A stretch of 64,000 nucleotides of DNA from Polynucleobacter sp. 31A-FELB (lineage in GTDB: Bacteria > Pseudomonadota > Gammaproteobacteria > Burkholderiales > Burkholderiaceae), in NCBI RefSeq assembly GCF_018882405.1, contig NZ_JACVOO010000003.1:1-64000 (forward strand). Direction: 5' to 3'. This document shows, one piece after another, positions 8,663 to 17,446 of this stretch. The notes beneath the pieces are model-generated. The model did no database searches, was not told the DNA's origin, and saw only the letters and a program-made list of their open reading frames with translations. Position numbers and translations under genes: made by a program. Positions within the stretch are counted from its first letter, which is position 1, and the number at the start of each line of letters is the position of its first letter.

Positions 8663-9520
8663 ATGAGTGTCAGCCAGTCTTTACGTGAATTAATTAGCAA
8701 CTGCACATTGCCAGCCAGTGAGGCGCGCATACTGCTGGCCCATTTACTAGAGATGCACTACCAACTCCCACGCTCCGCCCTCCTATCCCGCGACGATATG
8801 AGGCTGAATGAGCAAGCTTTTGAGGAGTGGGAAAATCTCGTCTCCAGAAGAGTAAATGGTGAGCCTATCGCCTACATATTGGGCAAGAAGGGCTTTCACA
8901 ATATTGAATTACTTGTTAGCCCTGGAGTACTTATTCCCCGCCCAGAAACGGAGCTCCTAGTAGAGATTGCTCTTGCCGAAATTACCAAACTCAACAGAGC
9001 TGCCAAGGTATTGGATTTGGGTACCGGCTCTGGTGCCATCGCCCTATCCATCGCAAGCTCCACAACCCTGGCTTCACTGATTGCAACGGATCAATCCCCT
9101 GAAGCTCTGGACATTGCAAAACAGAATGCCCAATCTCTTGCTCTAAGCGCCCAAATCCAATTTGAGCAAGGTAGCTGGTATGAGGCTATTAGCCAACAAG
9201 ATCAGTTTGATGTCATTGTCAGCAATCCACCTTATATCGCCAGTCAGGACCCTCACCTCGGGCAAGGGGACTTGAGGTTTGAGCCCGAATCCGCTCTAAC
9301 CGACTACGGTAGCGGTCTTAGCTGCCTTCAAGCAATCATTTCAAAGGCGGGTAACTTCCTGAAGTCTGGGGGCTTAATTGCTGTCGAGCATGGCTATGAT
9401 CAATCCGAAGCAGTGGTGGTGCTCATGAAAGATGCGGGCCTAATAGACGTGCAAGTTCATCATGATTTGGCTGGCCACTGTCGCGCAGCATCTGGCAGAA
9501 AAAGCCTTAAAAACCCCTGA
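8663..9520 (+). CDS. prmC: Release-factor glutamine N5-methyltransferase
   Basis: S-adenosylmethionine-dependent enzyme that methylates the GGQ glutamine of RF1 and RF2, raising release efficiency. The SAM motif is VLDLGTGSGAIALSIA and the substrate-binding NPPY motif is VSNPPYIASQDPHL, both in the right order. The N-terminal helical domain holds SEARILLAHLL and IPRPETELLVE. Length 285 is normal. It lies 11 bases after prfA, third gene of hemA-prfA-prmC, with a weak AGG upstream of the ATG. Confidence 0.94.
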   Translation: MSVSQSLRELISNCTLPASEARILLAHLLEMHYQLPRSALLSRDDMRLNEQAFEEWENLVSRRVNGEPIAYILGKKGFHNIELLVSPGVLIPRPETELLVEIALAEITKLNRAAKVLDLGTGSGAIALSIASSTTLASLIATDQSPEALDIAKQNAQSLALSAQIQFEQGSWYEAISQQDQFDVIVSNPPYIASQDPHLGQGDLRFEPESALTDYGSGLSCLQAIISKAGNFLKSGGLIAVEHGYDQSEAVVVLMKDAGLIDVQVHHDLAGHCRAASGRKSLKNP

Positions 9521-9615
9521 GGGGAATTAACCCTTTTCTCCGGATAGCCTTAAAATTACTCTCATTGTTAGTTGCAGTTCAAGATGACCTTACAGAATCA
9601 ATTTAGGAAAAAATT

Positions 9616-9924
9616 ATGAATACCCAAGCAAGAATTCAAGAAATCGTTAGCAGTCATCCTGTTGTATTGTTTATGAAGGGTAATGCTCAGTTTCCTCAGT
9701 GTGGCTTTTCCGGAAATGCAGTCAATATTTTGCGCACCTGCGGCGTAGATAAACTTCATACCGTTAACGTATTAGAAGATGCAGAAATTCGTCAAGGCAT
9801 TAAAGAATTTGCTAATTGGCCAACTATTCCTCAGCTTTATATCAATGGTGAATTTATTGGCGGCTCTGACATCATGACTGAAATGTTTCAAAGTGGTGAA
9901 TTACAAAAATTAGTTCAAGCCTAA
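9616..9924 (+). CDS. grxD: Monothiol glutaredoxin (Grx4 family)
   Basis: CGFS-type glutaredoxin of 102 residues that carries or delivers [2Fe-2S] clusters with glutathione and BolA-family partners. The active site is [11 protein letters not shown] with a single cysteine, and the glutathione-binding [17 protein letters not shown] follows. A purine-rich stretch (TTTAGGAAAAAATT) precedes the ATG. It is 95 bases after prmC, so it may have its own promoter. A BolA partner of the IbaG type is encoded at 32771-33019. Confidence 0.94.
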   Translation: MNTQARIQEIVSSHPVVLFMKGNAQFPQCGFSGNAVNILRTCGVDKLHTVNVLEDAEIRQGIKEFANWPTIPQLYINGEFIGGSDIMTEMFQSGELQKLVQA

Positions 9925-9952
9925 GATTTCACTGATCTAATAGGCTGAATTT

Positions 9953-11227
9953 GTGACTTTTGATTTAAGCTCTCTGCTTCTGTTTGGTTTGCCATTGGGT
10001 TTATGTGCAGGCCTTTTAGTATATGCAGTCAATTTGCGCTCCGCACTCAGTCGCGCTGAGCAACAGAATCAAACTGATGCTGCATTAGCTACCAGTCTTC
10101 GCGCAGAGCGTGATCAGGCACTTCAGAATGCTATTCGCCTTGAGGCCGCACTAGATTCTGAACGTAAGCAGGGCTTAGGAAGAATTGAGTCTCTCAATGA
10201 AGCTAAAGAAGCATTGACTAGCCAATTCAAAAATCTAGCCAACGAAATTCTAGAAGATAAATCTAAGCGCTTTACCGAACAGAATGTTGCTAATCTAGAC
10301 GCCTTACTCAAGCCACTGCAAACTAAGCTTTCAGAATTTAAAGAGCAGGTAAATACTTCTTATGGCAATGAAGCACGCGAGCGCTTTGCACTTAAAAGCG
10401 AGATCGAGCGTCTCGCCAATCTCAACCTGCGCATGTCTGATGAAACACGCTCTCTAACTCAAGCACTCAAAGGTGACTCCAAGGTACAAGGCAATTGGGG
10501 CGAGTTAGTTCTAGAGTCTATTCTCGAATCTTCAGGACTACGAAAAGGTGAAGAGTATTTGGTTCAAGATAGCCACACCCAAACTGATGGCTCACGTTTG
10601 CAACCAGATGTAGTCGTGAAGCTACCAGAAGGTAGAAGTCTCGTTGTTGATAGCAAGGTTTCCATTACTGCGTATTCACGCCATGCCGAAGCAACTGATC
10701 CAACAGTCTCAGAGCAAGAGTTAGCAGCCCATATTCAATCTCTTCGACAACATATCCAAGGCCTATCGAGTAAAAACTATAGCTCTTTATATGGCATCGG
10801 TTCTGTAGATTTTGTGTTGATGTTTGTTCCAATTGAACCCGCCTTCCTATTGGCGCTGAAAACTGCACCAAACCTCTATCAAGAAGCCTTAGCTAAAAAT
10901 ATTGTGCTGGTGTGCCCAAGTACCTTAATGGCTACACTGCGCACTGTTGCTCACTTATGGCGTCAAGATCACCAAAACCGTAACGCCCTAGAAATTGCAA
11001 AGCAATGCGGCACCCTCTACGATAAATTCGTCGGTTTTGTGGATGACCTTGAAAAATTAGGTCAACGTTTAGATCAAGCTCAAACGAGTTATCACGATGC
11101 TTTCAATAAACTCAAATCTGGCAAAGGCAATCTCATTCGCACTGCCGAGAAGGTGCGTGAGCTTGGCGTTAAGCCCAGCAAAAATCTATCTGCACCGCTG
11201 ATTGAATCGTCTACAGATACTGAATAA
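9953..11227 (+). CDS. rmuC: DNA recombination protein RmuC
   Basis: RmuC-family protein of 424 residues with an N-terminal membrane anchor (LLLFGLPLGLCAGLLVYAV). A long coiled coil follows (about residues 30-140) and then the RmuC nuclease-like domain with KVQGNWGELVLESIL and VVDSKVSITAY, whose D-x-K resembles a PD-(D/E)XK core. In E. coli it limits inversions at short inverted repeats. The start is GTG at 9953; no good ATG is nearby. It is 28 bases after grxD in the same direction. Confidence 0.9.
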   Translation: MTFDLSSLLLFGLPLGLCAGLLVYAVNLRSALSRAEQQNQTDAALATSLRAERDQALQNAIRLEAALDSERKQGLGRIESLNEAKEALTSQFKNLANEILEDKSKRFTEQNVANLDALLKPLQTKLSEFKEQVNTSYGNEARERFALKSEIERLANLNLRMSDETRSLTQALKGDSKVQGNWGELVLESILESSGLRKGEEYLVQDSHTQTDGSRLQPDVVVKLPEGRSLVVDSKVSITAYSRHAEATDPTVSEQELAAHIQSLRQHIQGLSSKNYSSLYGIGSVDFVLMFVPIEPAFLLALKTAPNLYQEALAKNIVLVCPSTLMATLRTVAHLWRQDHQNRNALEIAKQCGTLYDKFVGFVDDLEKLGQRLDQAQTSYHDAFNKLKSGKGNLIRTAEKVRELGVKPSKNLSAPLIESSTDTE

Positions 11228-11245
11228 AAATTGACTGATCTCAGC

Positions 11246-12553
11246 ATGTCAGATGCAAAAGTTTCATCGCATTCCTATAAAAAAGTAGCTATTGCAGCCT
11301 GCTTTGGCACCTTTCTAGAGTGGTATGACTTTCTGACCTTCGCCACTCTGGCGGTAGTTTTTGGCCCCCTTTTCTTTCCATCGAGCGATCCCAGTACCGG
11401 CCTCTTGGCCAGCCTTGCAACCTTCGGTGTTGGCATGGTGGTCAGGCCTATTGGAGCGGCTATTTTCGGCAGCATCGGCGATCGCATTGGCCGACGCCCT
11501 GTCTTCATGATCACTATTACCCTGATGGGGATTGCCACAGTCTGCGTTGGATTTTTGCCAACCTATGCACAGATCGGAATCTGGGCACCCATCCTACTGG
11601 TGACCTTAAGACTTCTACAAGGTCTATCTGCTGGTGGTGAAATTGGCGGCAGCGCTGTCTACCTAACAGAGCATGCTGGTGACTCTAATCGAGGCTTTAA
11701 AACGAGCTTCCTGCAATTAATGGGGCCACTGGGCATCCTAGTTTCTACGTTACAAATTGCATTGCTTCAAAGCTATTTAACTCAAGAAGAATTTCTATCA
11801 TGGGGTTGGCGAGTGCCATTTTGGGTTTCACTTATCCTACTATTGCTCGCATTTAAAGCTCGTATGGCTTTAGAGGAAACGCCAATCTATTTACAGCTAA
11901 GCCAAAAAGAGGCTCAATCCAAAAGTCCCTTGCGAGACAACCTCAAAGATGCTGAAACGAGGAAAAGAATGTTCCTGCTTTTTTTCTGTGTCTCAGCTGG
12001 TGGCGCAGTTCTTTTCTTCTGCGTTCAAGTTTATACAGGAATCTTTCTAAAGACTTCAGTTAAATTACCCCCTCAGTTAGTAGATCAGCTAAGTGTGTAT
12101 GCAACGCTTGCACTATTACCCTTCACGATATTTGCAGGGTGGCTATCTGACAAGATTGGTAGAAAGCCTGTGATTGTCAGTGGACTGATCTTGGGGGCCA
12201 TACTGATTCTGCCAGTATTTAACTTACTACAACATTTAAGCGTTAACTCACCACTCACAATTGCTGGGGTATTAATTGGACTATCTGCCATTCTGGCGCT
12301 TGTCGTTGGCCCACAAACCGCACTACTTGCAGAACTCTTTCCAGCAAAATCTAGAAATAGCGCAGCTACACTTCCGCACAACTTAGCAGCAGGCTGGATT
12401 GGCGGCCTTCTACCATTAATTATTACTTGGTTAAATCAAGAATGGGGCAGCAATCTTGCGGGCCTTTGGTACCCAACTATTTTTTTAGCTAGTGGCGCCG
12501 TGGTGGCAGCGCTCTATTTGCCGGAAACTAGAAAAACGAATCTGCTTAATTAA
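11246..12553 (+). CDS. MFS transporter, metabolite:H+ symporter (MHS) type
   Basis: Twelve-helix major facilitator protein of about 435 residues. The loop 2-3 signature is GDRIGRRPVFM and its second-half copy is LSDKIGRKPVIVSG. The N-terminal ACFGTFLEWYDF is typical of the MHS subgroup (ProP, KgtP, ShiA, citrate symporters), which take up organic acids or osmolytes with protons. The actual substrate cannot be told from sequence. I favour ATG at 11246 (MSDAKVSS); a TTG at 11231, three bases after the rmuC stop, is possible. Neither has a strong Shine-Dalgarno. A hairpin terminator follows at 12592-12621. Confidence 0.85.
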   Translation: MSDAKVSSHSYKKVAIAACFGTFLEWYDFLTFATLAVVFGPLFFPSSDPSTGLLASLATFGVGMVVRPIGAAIFGSIGDRIGRRPVFMITITLMGIATVCVGFLPTYAQIGIWAPILLVTLRLLQGLSAGGEIGGSAVYLTEHAGDSNRGFKTSFLQLMGPLGILVSTLQIALLQSYLTQEEFLSWGWRVPFWVSLILLLLAFKARMALEETPIYLQLSQKEAQSKSPLRDNLKDAETRKRMFLLFFCVSAGGAVLFFCVQVYTGIFLKTSVKLPPQLVDQLSVYATLALLPFTIFAGWLSDKIGRKPVIVSGLILGAILILPVFNLLQHLSVNSPLTIAGVLIGLSAILALVVGPQTALLAELFPAKSRNSAATLPHNLAAGWIGGLLPLIITWLNQEWGSNLAGLWYPTIFLASGAVVAALYLPETRKTNLLN

Positions 12554-12591
12554 AGCGAGTCAGCGGCAAAAAATATAAGCCAGGAAATGAA

Positions 12592-12621
12592 AAAACCTAA
12601 ACTCGTGAGAATTTAGGTTTT
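12592..12621. terminator. Bidirectional hairpin between MFS gene and tRNA-Thr
   Basis: Ten-base perfect stem (AAAACCTAAA at 12592-12601, TTTAGGTTTT at 12612-12621) with a 10-base loop. The arms end in T-runs on both strands, so it can end the plus-strand MFS transcript and the minus-strand tRNA/sspAB transcript. The stem is A/T-rich and therefore weak. Confidence 0.6.
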
Positions 12622-12628
12622 AAATTTT

Positions 12629-12704
12629 TGGTGCCCCTTGTCCGACTCGAACAGACCACCTACTGATTACAAATCAGTTGCTCTACCAGATGAGCTAAAG
12701 GGGC
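12629..12704 (-). tRNA. tRNA-Thr (anticodon TGT)
   Basis: 76 bases including an encoded 3' CCA. Read on the minus strand, the acceptor arms are GCCCCTT and AAGGGGC. The D stem is GCTC/GAGC. The anticodon stem-loop is ACTGA-TTTGTAA-TCAGT, giving anticodon TGT (Thr, ACA codons). The T arm is GTCTG-TTCGAGT-CGGAC. All four stems pair. It lies 18 bases downstream of sspB. Confidence 0.97.
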
Positions 12705-12722
12705 AACGGATAATATTTTAAC

Positions 12723-13130
12723 CTATTTCACAATCGTCAAGGAAGGTCTGCCAGCTTTTGGCTTTTCGGCAGCTTCAGGACTCGCCTGCTTCGGGGTAAT
12801 AGTCTGGCTAGCATCAAAAGGAAAGGACATTCCCTGACCATTTTCTCGGGCATAGATAGCTAATACATGGCTTACTGGAACCATAATTTTTCTTGGAATT
12901 CCGCCAAACCTTGCCTGAAAACTAATCCAGTCATTATCTAGGTTCAATTGATGGCAGGCCTCTAGAGAGAGGTTTAAAACGATTTCATCTTTCTTCACAA
13001 ACTCCATAGGCACTTCAACACTAGAGTCCACAAAGACCGCCATGAAGGGCGTAAAACCAAAATCCGTGCACCACTGATGTAGAGCACGGATTAGGTAGGG
13101 TTTATTACTTGGGATATCAGACATGCTCAT
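12723..13130 (-). CDS. sspB: ClpXP specificity-enhancing factor SspB
   Basis: Adaptor that binds ssrA-tagged proteins and tethers them to ClpX for degradation. The N-terminal domain begins KPYLIRALHQWCTDFGFTP and contains EIVLNLSLEAC and WISFQARFGG, all family hallmarks. A flexible linker follows, and the C-terminal tail GRPSLTIVK is the conserved ClpX-docking peptide. Length 135 residues. It is 25 bases downstream of sspA in the same direction. Confidence 0.94.
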   Translation of the reverse strand: MSMSDIPSNKPYLIRALHQWCTDFGFTPFMAVFVDSSVEVPMEFVKKDEIVLNLSLEACHQLNLDNDWISFQARFGGIPRKIMVPVSHVLAIYARENGQGMSFPFDASQTITPKQASPEAAEKPKAGRPSLTIVK

Positions 13131-13155
13131 CTTGCCAGCATGGAAAATGAGCCGC

Positions 13156-13767
13156 TTAGCGACGCATTACCTTTTCTGAAGGAGTTAAAGCCTCAATATA
13201 TGCAGGCCTACTGAAAATACGCTCAGCGTATTTCAATAAGGCAGCAGCATTACGGGAGAGATCAATGCCGTAATGCTCTAAACGCCACAATAAAGGTGCG
13301 ATAGCAACGTCAAGCATTGAAAACTCTTCGCCCAGCATGTACTTATTCTTAACAAAAATAGGGGCTAGCTGAGTTAAGCGGTCACGAATAGCTAAACGCG
13401 CTTTTTCATGAGACTTCTCTGCTGCTTTACCTTTTTCATTTTCCAAGGCTGCAACGTGCACAAATAACTCTTTTTCAAAGTTAAAGAGGAAGAGGCGTGC
13501 ACGTGCGCGAGCAACAGGATCGGGCGGCATCAATTGTGGATGAGGAAAACGCTCGTCAATATATTCATTGATGATGTTTGACTCATACAAAATCAAATCA
13601 CGCTCAACCAAGATGGGAACTTGGCCATAAGGATTCATAACCGAGATGTCTTCTGGCTTGTTAAACAAGTCCACATCGCGGATCTCAAAGTCCATGCCTT
13701 TTTCGAAAAGCACCAAACGGCAGCGTTGCGAGAATGGGCAGTTTGTGCCCGAGTACAACACCATCAT
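13156..13767 (-). CDS. sspA: Stringent starvation protein A (GST fold)
   Basis: RNA-polymerase-associated protein with a glutathione-S-transferase fold, 203 residues. The N-terminal thioredoxin-like half holds MVLYSGTNCPFSQRCRLVL and YGQVPILVERDLILYES. The helical half holds FSMLDVAIAPLLWRLEHYGI. In E. coli it supports stationary-phase survival and acid resistance. It precedes sspB and follows the cytochrome bc1 genes, the usual betaproteobacterial order. A purine-rich AGGAAATAAATCT precedes the ATG. Confidence 0.93.
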   Translation of the reverse strand: MMVLYSGTNCPFSQRCRLVLFEKGMDFEIRDVDLFNKPEDISVMNPYGQVPILVERDLILYESNIINEYIDERFPHPQLMPPDPVARARARLFLFNFEKELFVHVAALENEKGKAAEKSHEKARLAIRDRLTQLAPIFVKNKYMLGEEFSMLDVAIAPLLWRLEHYGIDLSRNAAALLKYAERIFSRPAYIEALTPSEKVMRR

Positions 13768-13846
13768 AGATTTATTTCCTTAAATATCTACTTCAATACA
13801 ACAAACGCACTAACCACTGCGACTTTAAATCTCTAACAACTTTGGC

Positions 13847-14620
13847 TTAATGAATATCTTTCCAGTAAGCCTTATTCAAACGCCACGCTAATAGCGTGAA
13901 GATTGCGAGGAAGATGAGCACTACAACACCGAGACGCTTACGCTCAAGCTGAACTGGCTCAGCCATCCAAGACATAAATGCAACTAAGTCAGCGATATTG
14001 TCGTCATACTCTTGCGGCTTCATCGTTCCAGGCGTTAATTGTTCGAAACCTACGAATACTTTTTCTGTGCGACTTTCGTCGTGCGGATCTTTGCGCTCTT
14101 CAAACTTCGCAGCGCGCTCACCCTGCAACTGCCAGAGAACGTGTGGCATACCGACGTTTGGATACACCAAGTTATTCCAACCGGTTTGAGTTGTGTCATC
14201 TTTGTAGAAAGTGCGGAAATAGGTGTAGAGCCAATCAGTACCACGTGCACGTGCCTCTACAGATAAGTCAGGAGGAGTCTTACCAAAGAATGCTTTACCT
14301 TCTTTTGGCGTCATGGAGATCGTCATCAGATCGCCAACTTTTGCGTCGGTCAAAATCAAGTTATCTTTGATTTGCTGATCCGTCAAACCGATATCGCGCA
14401 TACGGTTGTAACGCATGCTTGAAGCTGCATGGCAGTTCAAGCAATAGTTAACAAATAACTTGGCACCGTTCTGCAATGAAGCATTATTGCTCACACGGTT
14501 TGGCGCCGCATCCAATGGGAAGCCGCCTTCATTAGCATTAGCGCTGACGCTAAGCCCAAGGGCAGCAACTAAAACAGTTGCTTGGCAGACGCCCATCAAA
14601 GTTTGCAAAATTCGTTTCAT
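13847..14620 (-). CDS. petC: Ubiquinol-cytochrome c reductase, cytochrome c1 subunit
   Basis: Cytochrome c1 of the bc1 complex, passing electrons from the Rieske centre to soluble cytochrome c. An N-terminal signal sequence ends at VSANANE. The single heme-binding CLNCH sits in NYCLNCHAASSMRYNR, and the likely axial methionine is in the later PNVGMPHVL region. A C-terminal membrane anchor (LGVVVLIFLAIFTLLAW) ends in a short cytoplasmic tail. Length 257. AGGA lies six bases before the ATG. Last gene of petABC. Confidence 0.95.
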   Translation of the reverse strand: MKRILQTLMGVCQATVLVAALGLSVSANANEGGFPLDAAPNRVSNNASLQNGAKLFVNYCLNCHAASSMRYNRMRDIGLTDQQIKDNLILTDAKVGDLMTISMTPKEGKAFFGKTPPDLSVEARARGTDWLYTYFRTFYKDDTTQTGWNNLVYPNVGMPHVLWQLQGERAAKFEERKDPHDESRTEKVFVGFEQLTPGTMKPQEYDDNIADLVAFMSWMAEPVQLERKRLGVVVLIFLAIFTLLAWRLNKAYWKDIH

Positions 14621-14649
14621 ACTAGTTCCTAATTTCTCGGGTGTCTGAA

Positions 14650-16050
14650 TTAATGGGACTTAAAAGTAACGCGCTTTGGAACAGGCTTGAACGTACCAAG
14701 CTTGCTCCAGAACGGCATTGCCAAGAAGAAGCCCAGATAATAAATAGTGCAAATCTGAGAAATCTTTTCAAATACTGGTGATGGTGGCTCGATACCTAAG
14801 TAACCCAAGACCACAAAGCTCACTACAAACACGCCATAAATATATTTATGGAACTGTGGACGATAGCGAATGGACTTCACTGGTGAATGATCCAACCAAG
14901 GCAAGAAAAACATGATCACAACTGAACCACCCATGATCACAACACCCCAGAACTTCGCATCAAATGCATAGAAGCCAGCAGCCAAAACCAGGGCAATAGC
15001 AGCGCATGCGCCTTTAACTTTGACGTCTTTTGATTTGAGAGCAAACATTCCCAAAATCACTGCCAAGAAAATCCACAACGGCAACAAGAAGTTTGAAGTA
15101 GTTGCACGCAACATAGAGTAGAACGGTGTGAAATACCAAACCGGCGCAATATGTGTTGGAGTCACAAATGGATTTGCAGGGATGAAGTTATTGGCTTCCA
15201 AGAAGTAACCGCCCATCTCAGGTGCGAAGAACACAATACATGCGAACACCATCAAGAACACGCCCAAACCAAATACATCATGAACGGTGTAGTAAGGGTG
15301 GAAAGGAATGCCGTCTAATGGAATGCCTTTTTCATCAACTGTTTCTTTGATTTCAACGCCATCCGGATTGTTCGAGCCAACTTCATGTAAGGCAATGATG
15401 TGAGCAGCAACCAAACCAATCAATACCAATGGGATTGCGATGACGTGGAATGCAAAGAAACGGTTCAATGTGGCATCGCCAACTACGTAGTCGCCACGCA
15501 ACCACAATGAGAGGTCTGGACCAATCAAAGGAATTGCAGAGAACAAGTTCACGATTACTTGAGCGCCCCAGTAGGACATTTGACCCCATGGGAGCAAGTA
15601 GCCAAAGAAGGCCTCACCCATTAAGCACAAGAAAATTGCGCAACCAAAAACCCAAATCAACTCACGTGGCTTGCGATATGAGCCATAGATCAAACCACGG
15701 AACATATGCAGGTAGACCACTACGAAGAACATAGAGGCGCCAGTTGAGTGGAGATAACGAATCAACCAGCCCCATGGCACTTCGCGCATGATGTACTCAA
15801 CAGACTCAAATGCCTTGGCGGCATCAGGCTTATAGTTCATCACCAAGAAAATACCGGTAATGATCTGCAATGCGAGCACAACAATGGCCAAAGAACCAAA
15901 GAAATACCAAAAATTGAGGTTTTTAGGGGCGTAATACTCGGTTAAATGGGCTTTAATCGAGGATGTAAGCGGAAAACGGGAATCAACCCAAGCTAGCACC
16001 TTCTGGGCTACAGGAGCGTCTGCCGAGACTTCTTTTTCGTGAAATGCCAT
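14650..16050 (-). CDS. petB: Ubiquinol-cytochrome c reductase, cytochrome b subunit
   Basis: Integral membrane di-heme subunit with the quinol-oxidising and quinone-reducing sites, 466 residues. LIRYLHSTGASMFFVVVYLHMFRGL contains one histidine of each heme pair and FFAFHVIAIPLVLIGLVAAHIIALH the second set. The Qo-site residues are near LLPWGQMSYWGAQV and the PEW-like region reads APVWYFTPFYSMLRA. GGAGAG precedes the ATG. It lies between petA and petC. The C-terminal extension of several membrane segments is usual for proteobacterial cytochrome b. Confidence 0.95.
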   Translation of the reverse strand: MAFHEKEVSADAPVAQKVLAWVDSRFPLTSSIKAHLTEYYAPKNLNFWYFFGSLAIVVLALQIITGIFLVMNYKPDAAKAFESVEYIMREVPWGWLIRYLHSTGASMFFVVVYLHMFRGLIYGSYRKPRELIWVFGCAIFLCLMGEAFFGYLLPWGQMSYWGAQVIVNLFSAIPLIGPDLSLWLRGDYVVGDATLNRFFAFHVIAIPLVLIGLVAAHIIALHEVGSNNPDGVEIKETVDEKGIPLDGIPFHPYYTVHDVFGLGVFLMVFACIVFFAPEMGGYFLEANNFIPANPFVTPTHIAPVWYFTPFYSMLRATTSNFLLPLWIFLAVILGMFALKSKDVKVKGACAAIALVLAAGFYAFDAKFWGVVIMGGSVVIMFFLPWLDHSPVKSIRYRPQFHKYIYGVFVVSFVVLGYLGIEPPSPVFEKISQICTIYYLGFFLAMPFWSKLGTFKPVPKRVTFKSH

Positions 16051-16060
16051 TTATCTCTCC

Positions 16061-16663
16061 TTAGGCCTTCTTATCTTCACCAACCAGAATCTTGGTATCG
16101 CTCAAATACATATGCGGCGGTACTTCCATGTTGTCTGGTGCTGGTTTGTTCTTAAATACACGGCCTGCCATATCAAAGGTAGATCCGTGACATGGGCAAA
16201 GGAAGCCACCTGGCCAAGTATTTGGTAAAGAAGGTTGAGGGCCTGCCTCAAACTTAGCTGTAGGGGAGCAACCTAGATGAGTGCAAATACCCACAACAAC
16301 AAGGTATTCGGGCTTAATAGAGCGCCATTGATTCTGCGCATATGGAGGAGTAAATTGGGCTGGATCCCTTAAAGAATCAGGGTCTGCAAGCTCAGAGTCG
16401 ATTTTTGAAAGCTCAGCAACTTGCTCAGGCGTGCGACGTACCACCCAAACAGGCTTACCACGCCACTCAACCATGCGCATCTCATCTGGCTGCATGCCAG
16501 CGATATCGATCTCAACAGCGGCTCCAGCGGCCTTAGCGCGCTCGGAAGGCTCAAAACTGTCCACAAAAGGGTAAAGGGCTGCGGCCGCACCTACGCCACC
16601 AACCGCCGAAGTTGCGATCAACCAGTTACGACGATCTTTATCCATACAGGGCTTGTCACTCAT
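16061..16663 (-). CDS. petA: Ubiquinol-cytochrome c reductase, Rieske iron-sulfur subunit
   Basis: Rieske protein of 200 residues. The two [2Fe-2S]-binding boxes are CTHLGCSP and CPCHGSTFD, each supplying one cysteine and one histidine ligand plus the disulfide pair. The N-terminus has a twin-arginine-like DKDRRNWLIATSAVGGVGA followed by a hydrophobic anchor, so it is probably exported by the Tat system encoded at 22491-24070. First gene of petABC; divergent from mscL across 137 bases that must hold both promoters. Confidence 0.95.
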   Translation of the reverse strand: MSDKPCMDKDRRNWLIATSAVGGVGAAAALYPFVDSFEPSERAKAAGAAVEIDIAGMQPDEMRMVEWRGKPVWVVRRTPEQVAELSKIDSELADPDSLRDPAQFTPPYAQNQWRSIKPEYLVVVGICTHLGCSPTAKFEAGPQPSLPNTWPGGFLCPCHGSTFDMAGRVFKNKPAPDNMEVPPHMYLSDTKILVGEDKKA

Positions 16664-16800
16664 TTACAGAATTCCTCGATAGAGCATTTATAGATGGAAA
16701 TTGCTTAAAGGTAAGATTTTAAAGTAAAAAGTGGGGTATGCAAGCAAGTTATGGGGTTAATCTTGAGTTAATCTCAATCTAAACGCAAAGGAAGGCATTT

Positions 16801-17223
16801 ATGGCGGTTTTAAAGGAATTTCGGGACTTCGCTGTCAAGGGCAATGTAATTGACTTGGCGGTTGGCGTAATTATTGGTGGCGCTTTCGGGAAAATTGTCG
16901 ATTCCCTAGTAAATGACATCGTGATGCCTGTGATTTCGACGCTTCTAGGGGGGCATATTGATTTCACAAACTTATTTTTAGTACTTGGCAATGTTCCTGA
17001 AGGGGTACCCAGAACTTTTGATGCTTTAAAAAAGGCCGGAGTACCTATTTTTGCCTACGGCAACTTCATTACCATTTCCATTAACTTCATCCTACTAGCC
17101 TTTGTCATATTCCAAATGGTAAAGGTGGTGAACCGAGTGCGCGAAATGGATGCACCTCAGGCAACGCCAGAACCCGAAGACACAATTCTGCTGCGCGAGA
17201 TTAGGGATAGCCTCAAAAAATAA
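16801..17223 (+). CDS. mscL: Large-conductance mechanosensitive channel
   Basis: Inner-membrane channel that opens under high membrane tension to release solutes during osmotic downshock. The N-terminus [21 protein letters not shown] and the first helix [19 protein letters not shown] are the most conserved parts of the family. The second helix is [19 protein letters not shown], and the C-terminal helical bundle follows. Length 140. AAAGGAAGG seven to ten bases upstream is a good Shine-Dalgarno. A strong hairpin terminator follows. Confidence 0.96.
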   Translation: MAVLKEFRDFAVKGNVIDLAVGVIIGGAFGKIVDSLVNDIVMPVISTLLGGHIDFTNLFLVLGNVPEGVPRTFDALKKAGVPIFAYGNFITISINFILLAFVIFQMVKVVNRVREMDAPQATPEPEDTILLREIRDSLKK

Positions 17224-17268
17224 GGTCGACCAACTTGTAGGTGGTGCCAGCTTTTGAGTCCGCGATGA

Positions 17269-17293
17269 AAAATAGGCAGTGAGTGCCTATTTT
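17269..17293. terminator. Rho-independent terminator after mscL
   Basis: Ten-base perfect stem AAAATAGGCA (17269-17278) / TGCCTATTTT (17284-17293) with a 5-base loop. T-rich arms on both strands make it potentially bidirectional. On the minus strand it overlaps the stop region of the small ORF at 17287-17421. Confidence 0.75.
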
Positions 17294-17421
17294 CTTGAGA
17301 GTACCTCCAGCCAGCCAAAGTCATCAATAAGCATTCTTTGGCTCTCGATGAGCGCTGTTCGGGGCCCCAAAGAATTCATCTTTGTAAAGTCCTCAATGCT
17401 GCTATGAACTATAAAGATCAT
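17287..17421 (-). CDS. Possible small protein of 44 residues, unknown
   Basis: An open frame from ATG at 17421 to TAG at 17287. It begins MIFIVHSSIEDFT and ends DDFGWLEVLSRK. A good Shine-Dalgarno-like AGGTGGG lies about eight bases upstream of the ATG. The product is soluble-looking and mixed in charge, with no signal peptide or membrane segment. It ends inside the mscL terminator hairpin, which could end its transcript too. I do not recognise a family, and no conservation can be tested here; it may be chance or a remnant. Confidence 0.35.
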   Translation of the reverse strand: MIFIVHSSIEDFTKMNSLGPRTALIESQRMLIDDFGWLEVLSRK

Positions 17422-17446
17422 GCAATGACCCACCTAAAATACAGCC

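Noticed and set aside
9514-9524. CCCCTGAGGGG palindrome at the end of prmC as a terminator
   Set aside because: One-base loop, so it cannot form a stable hairpin, and no T-run follows.
13978-14370. 130-codon open frame antisense to petC
   Set aside because: Lies opposite the heme-binding cytochrome c1 gene and has no family features or ribosome site.
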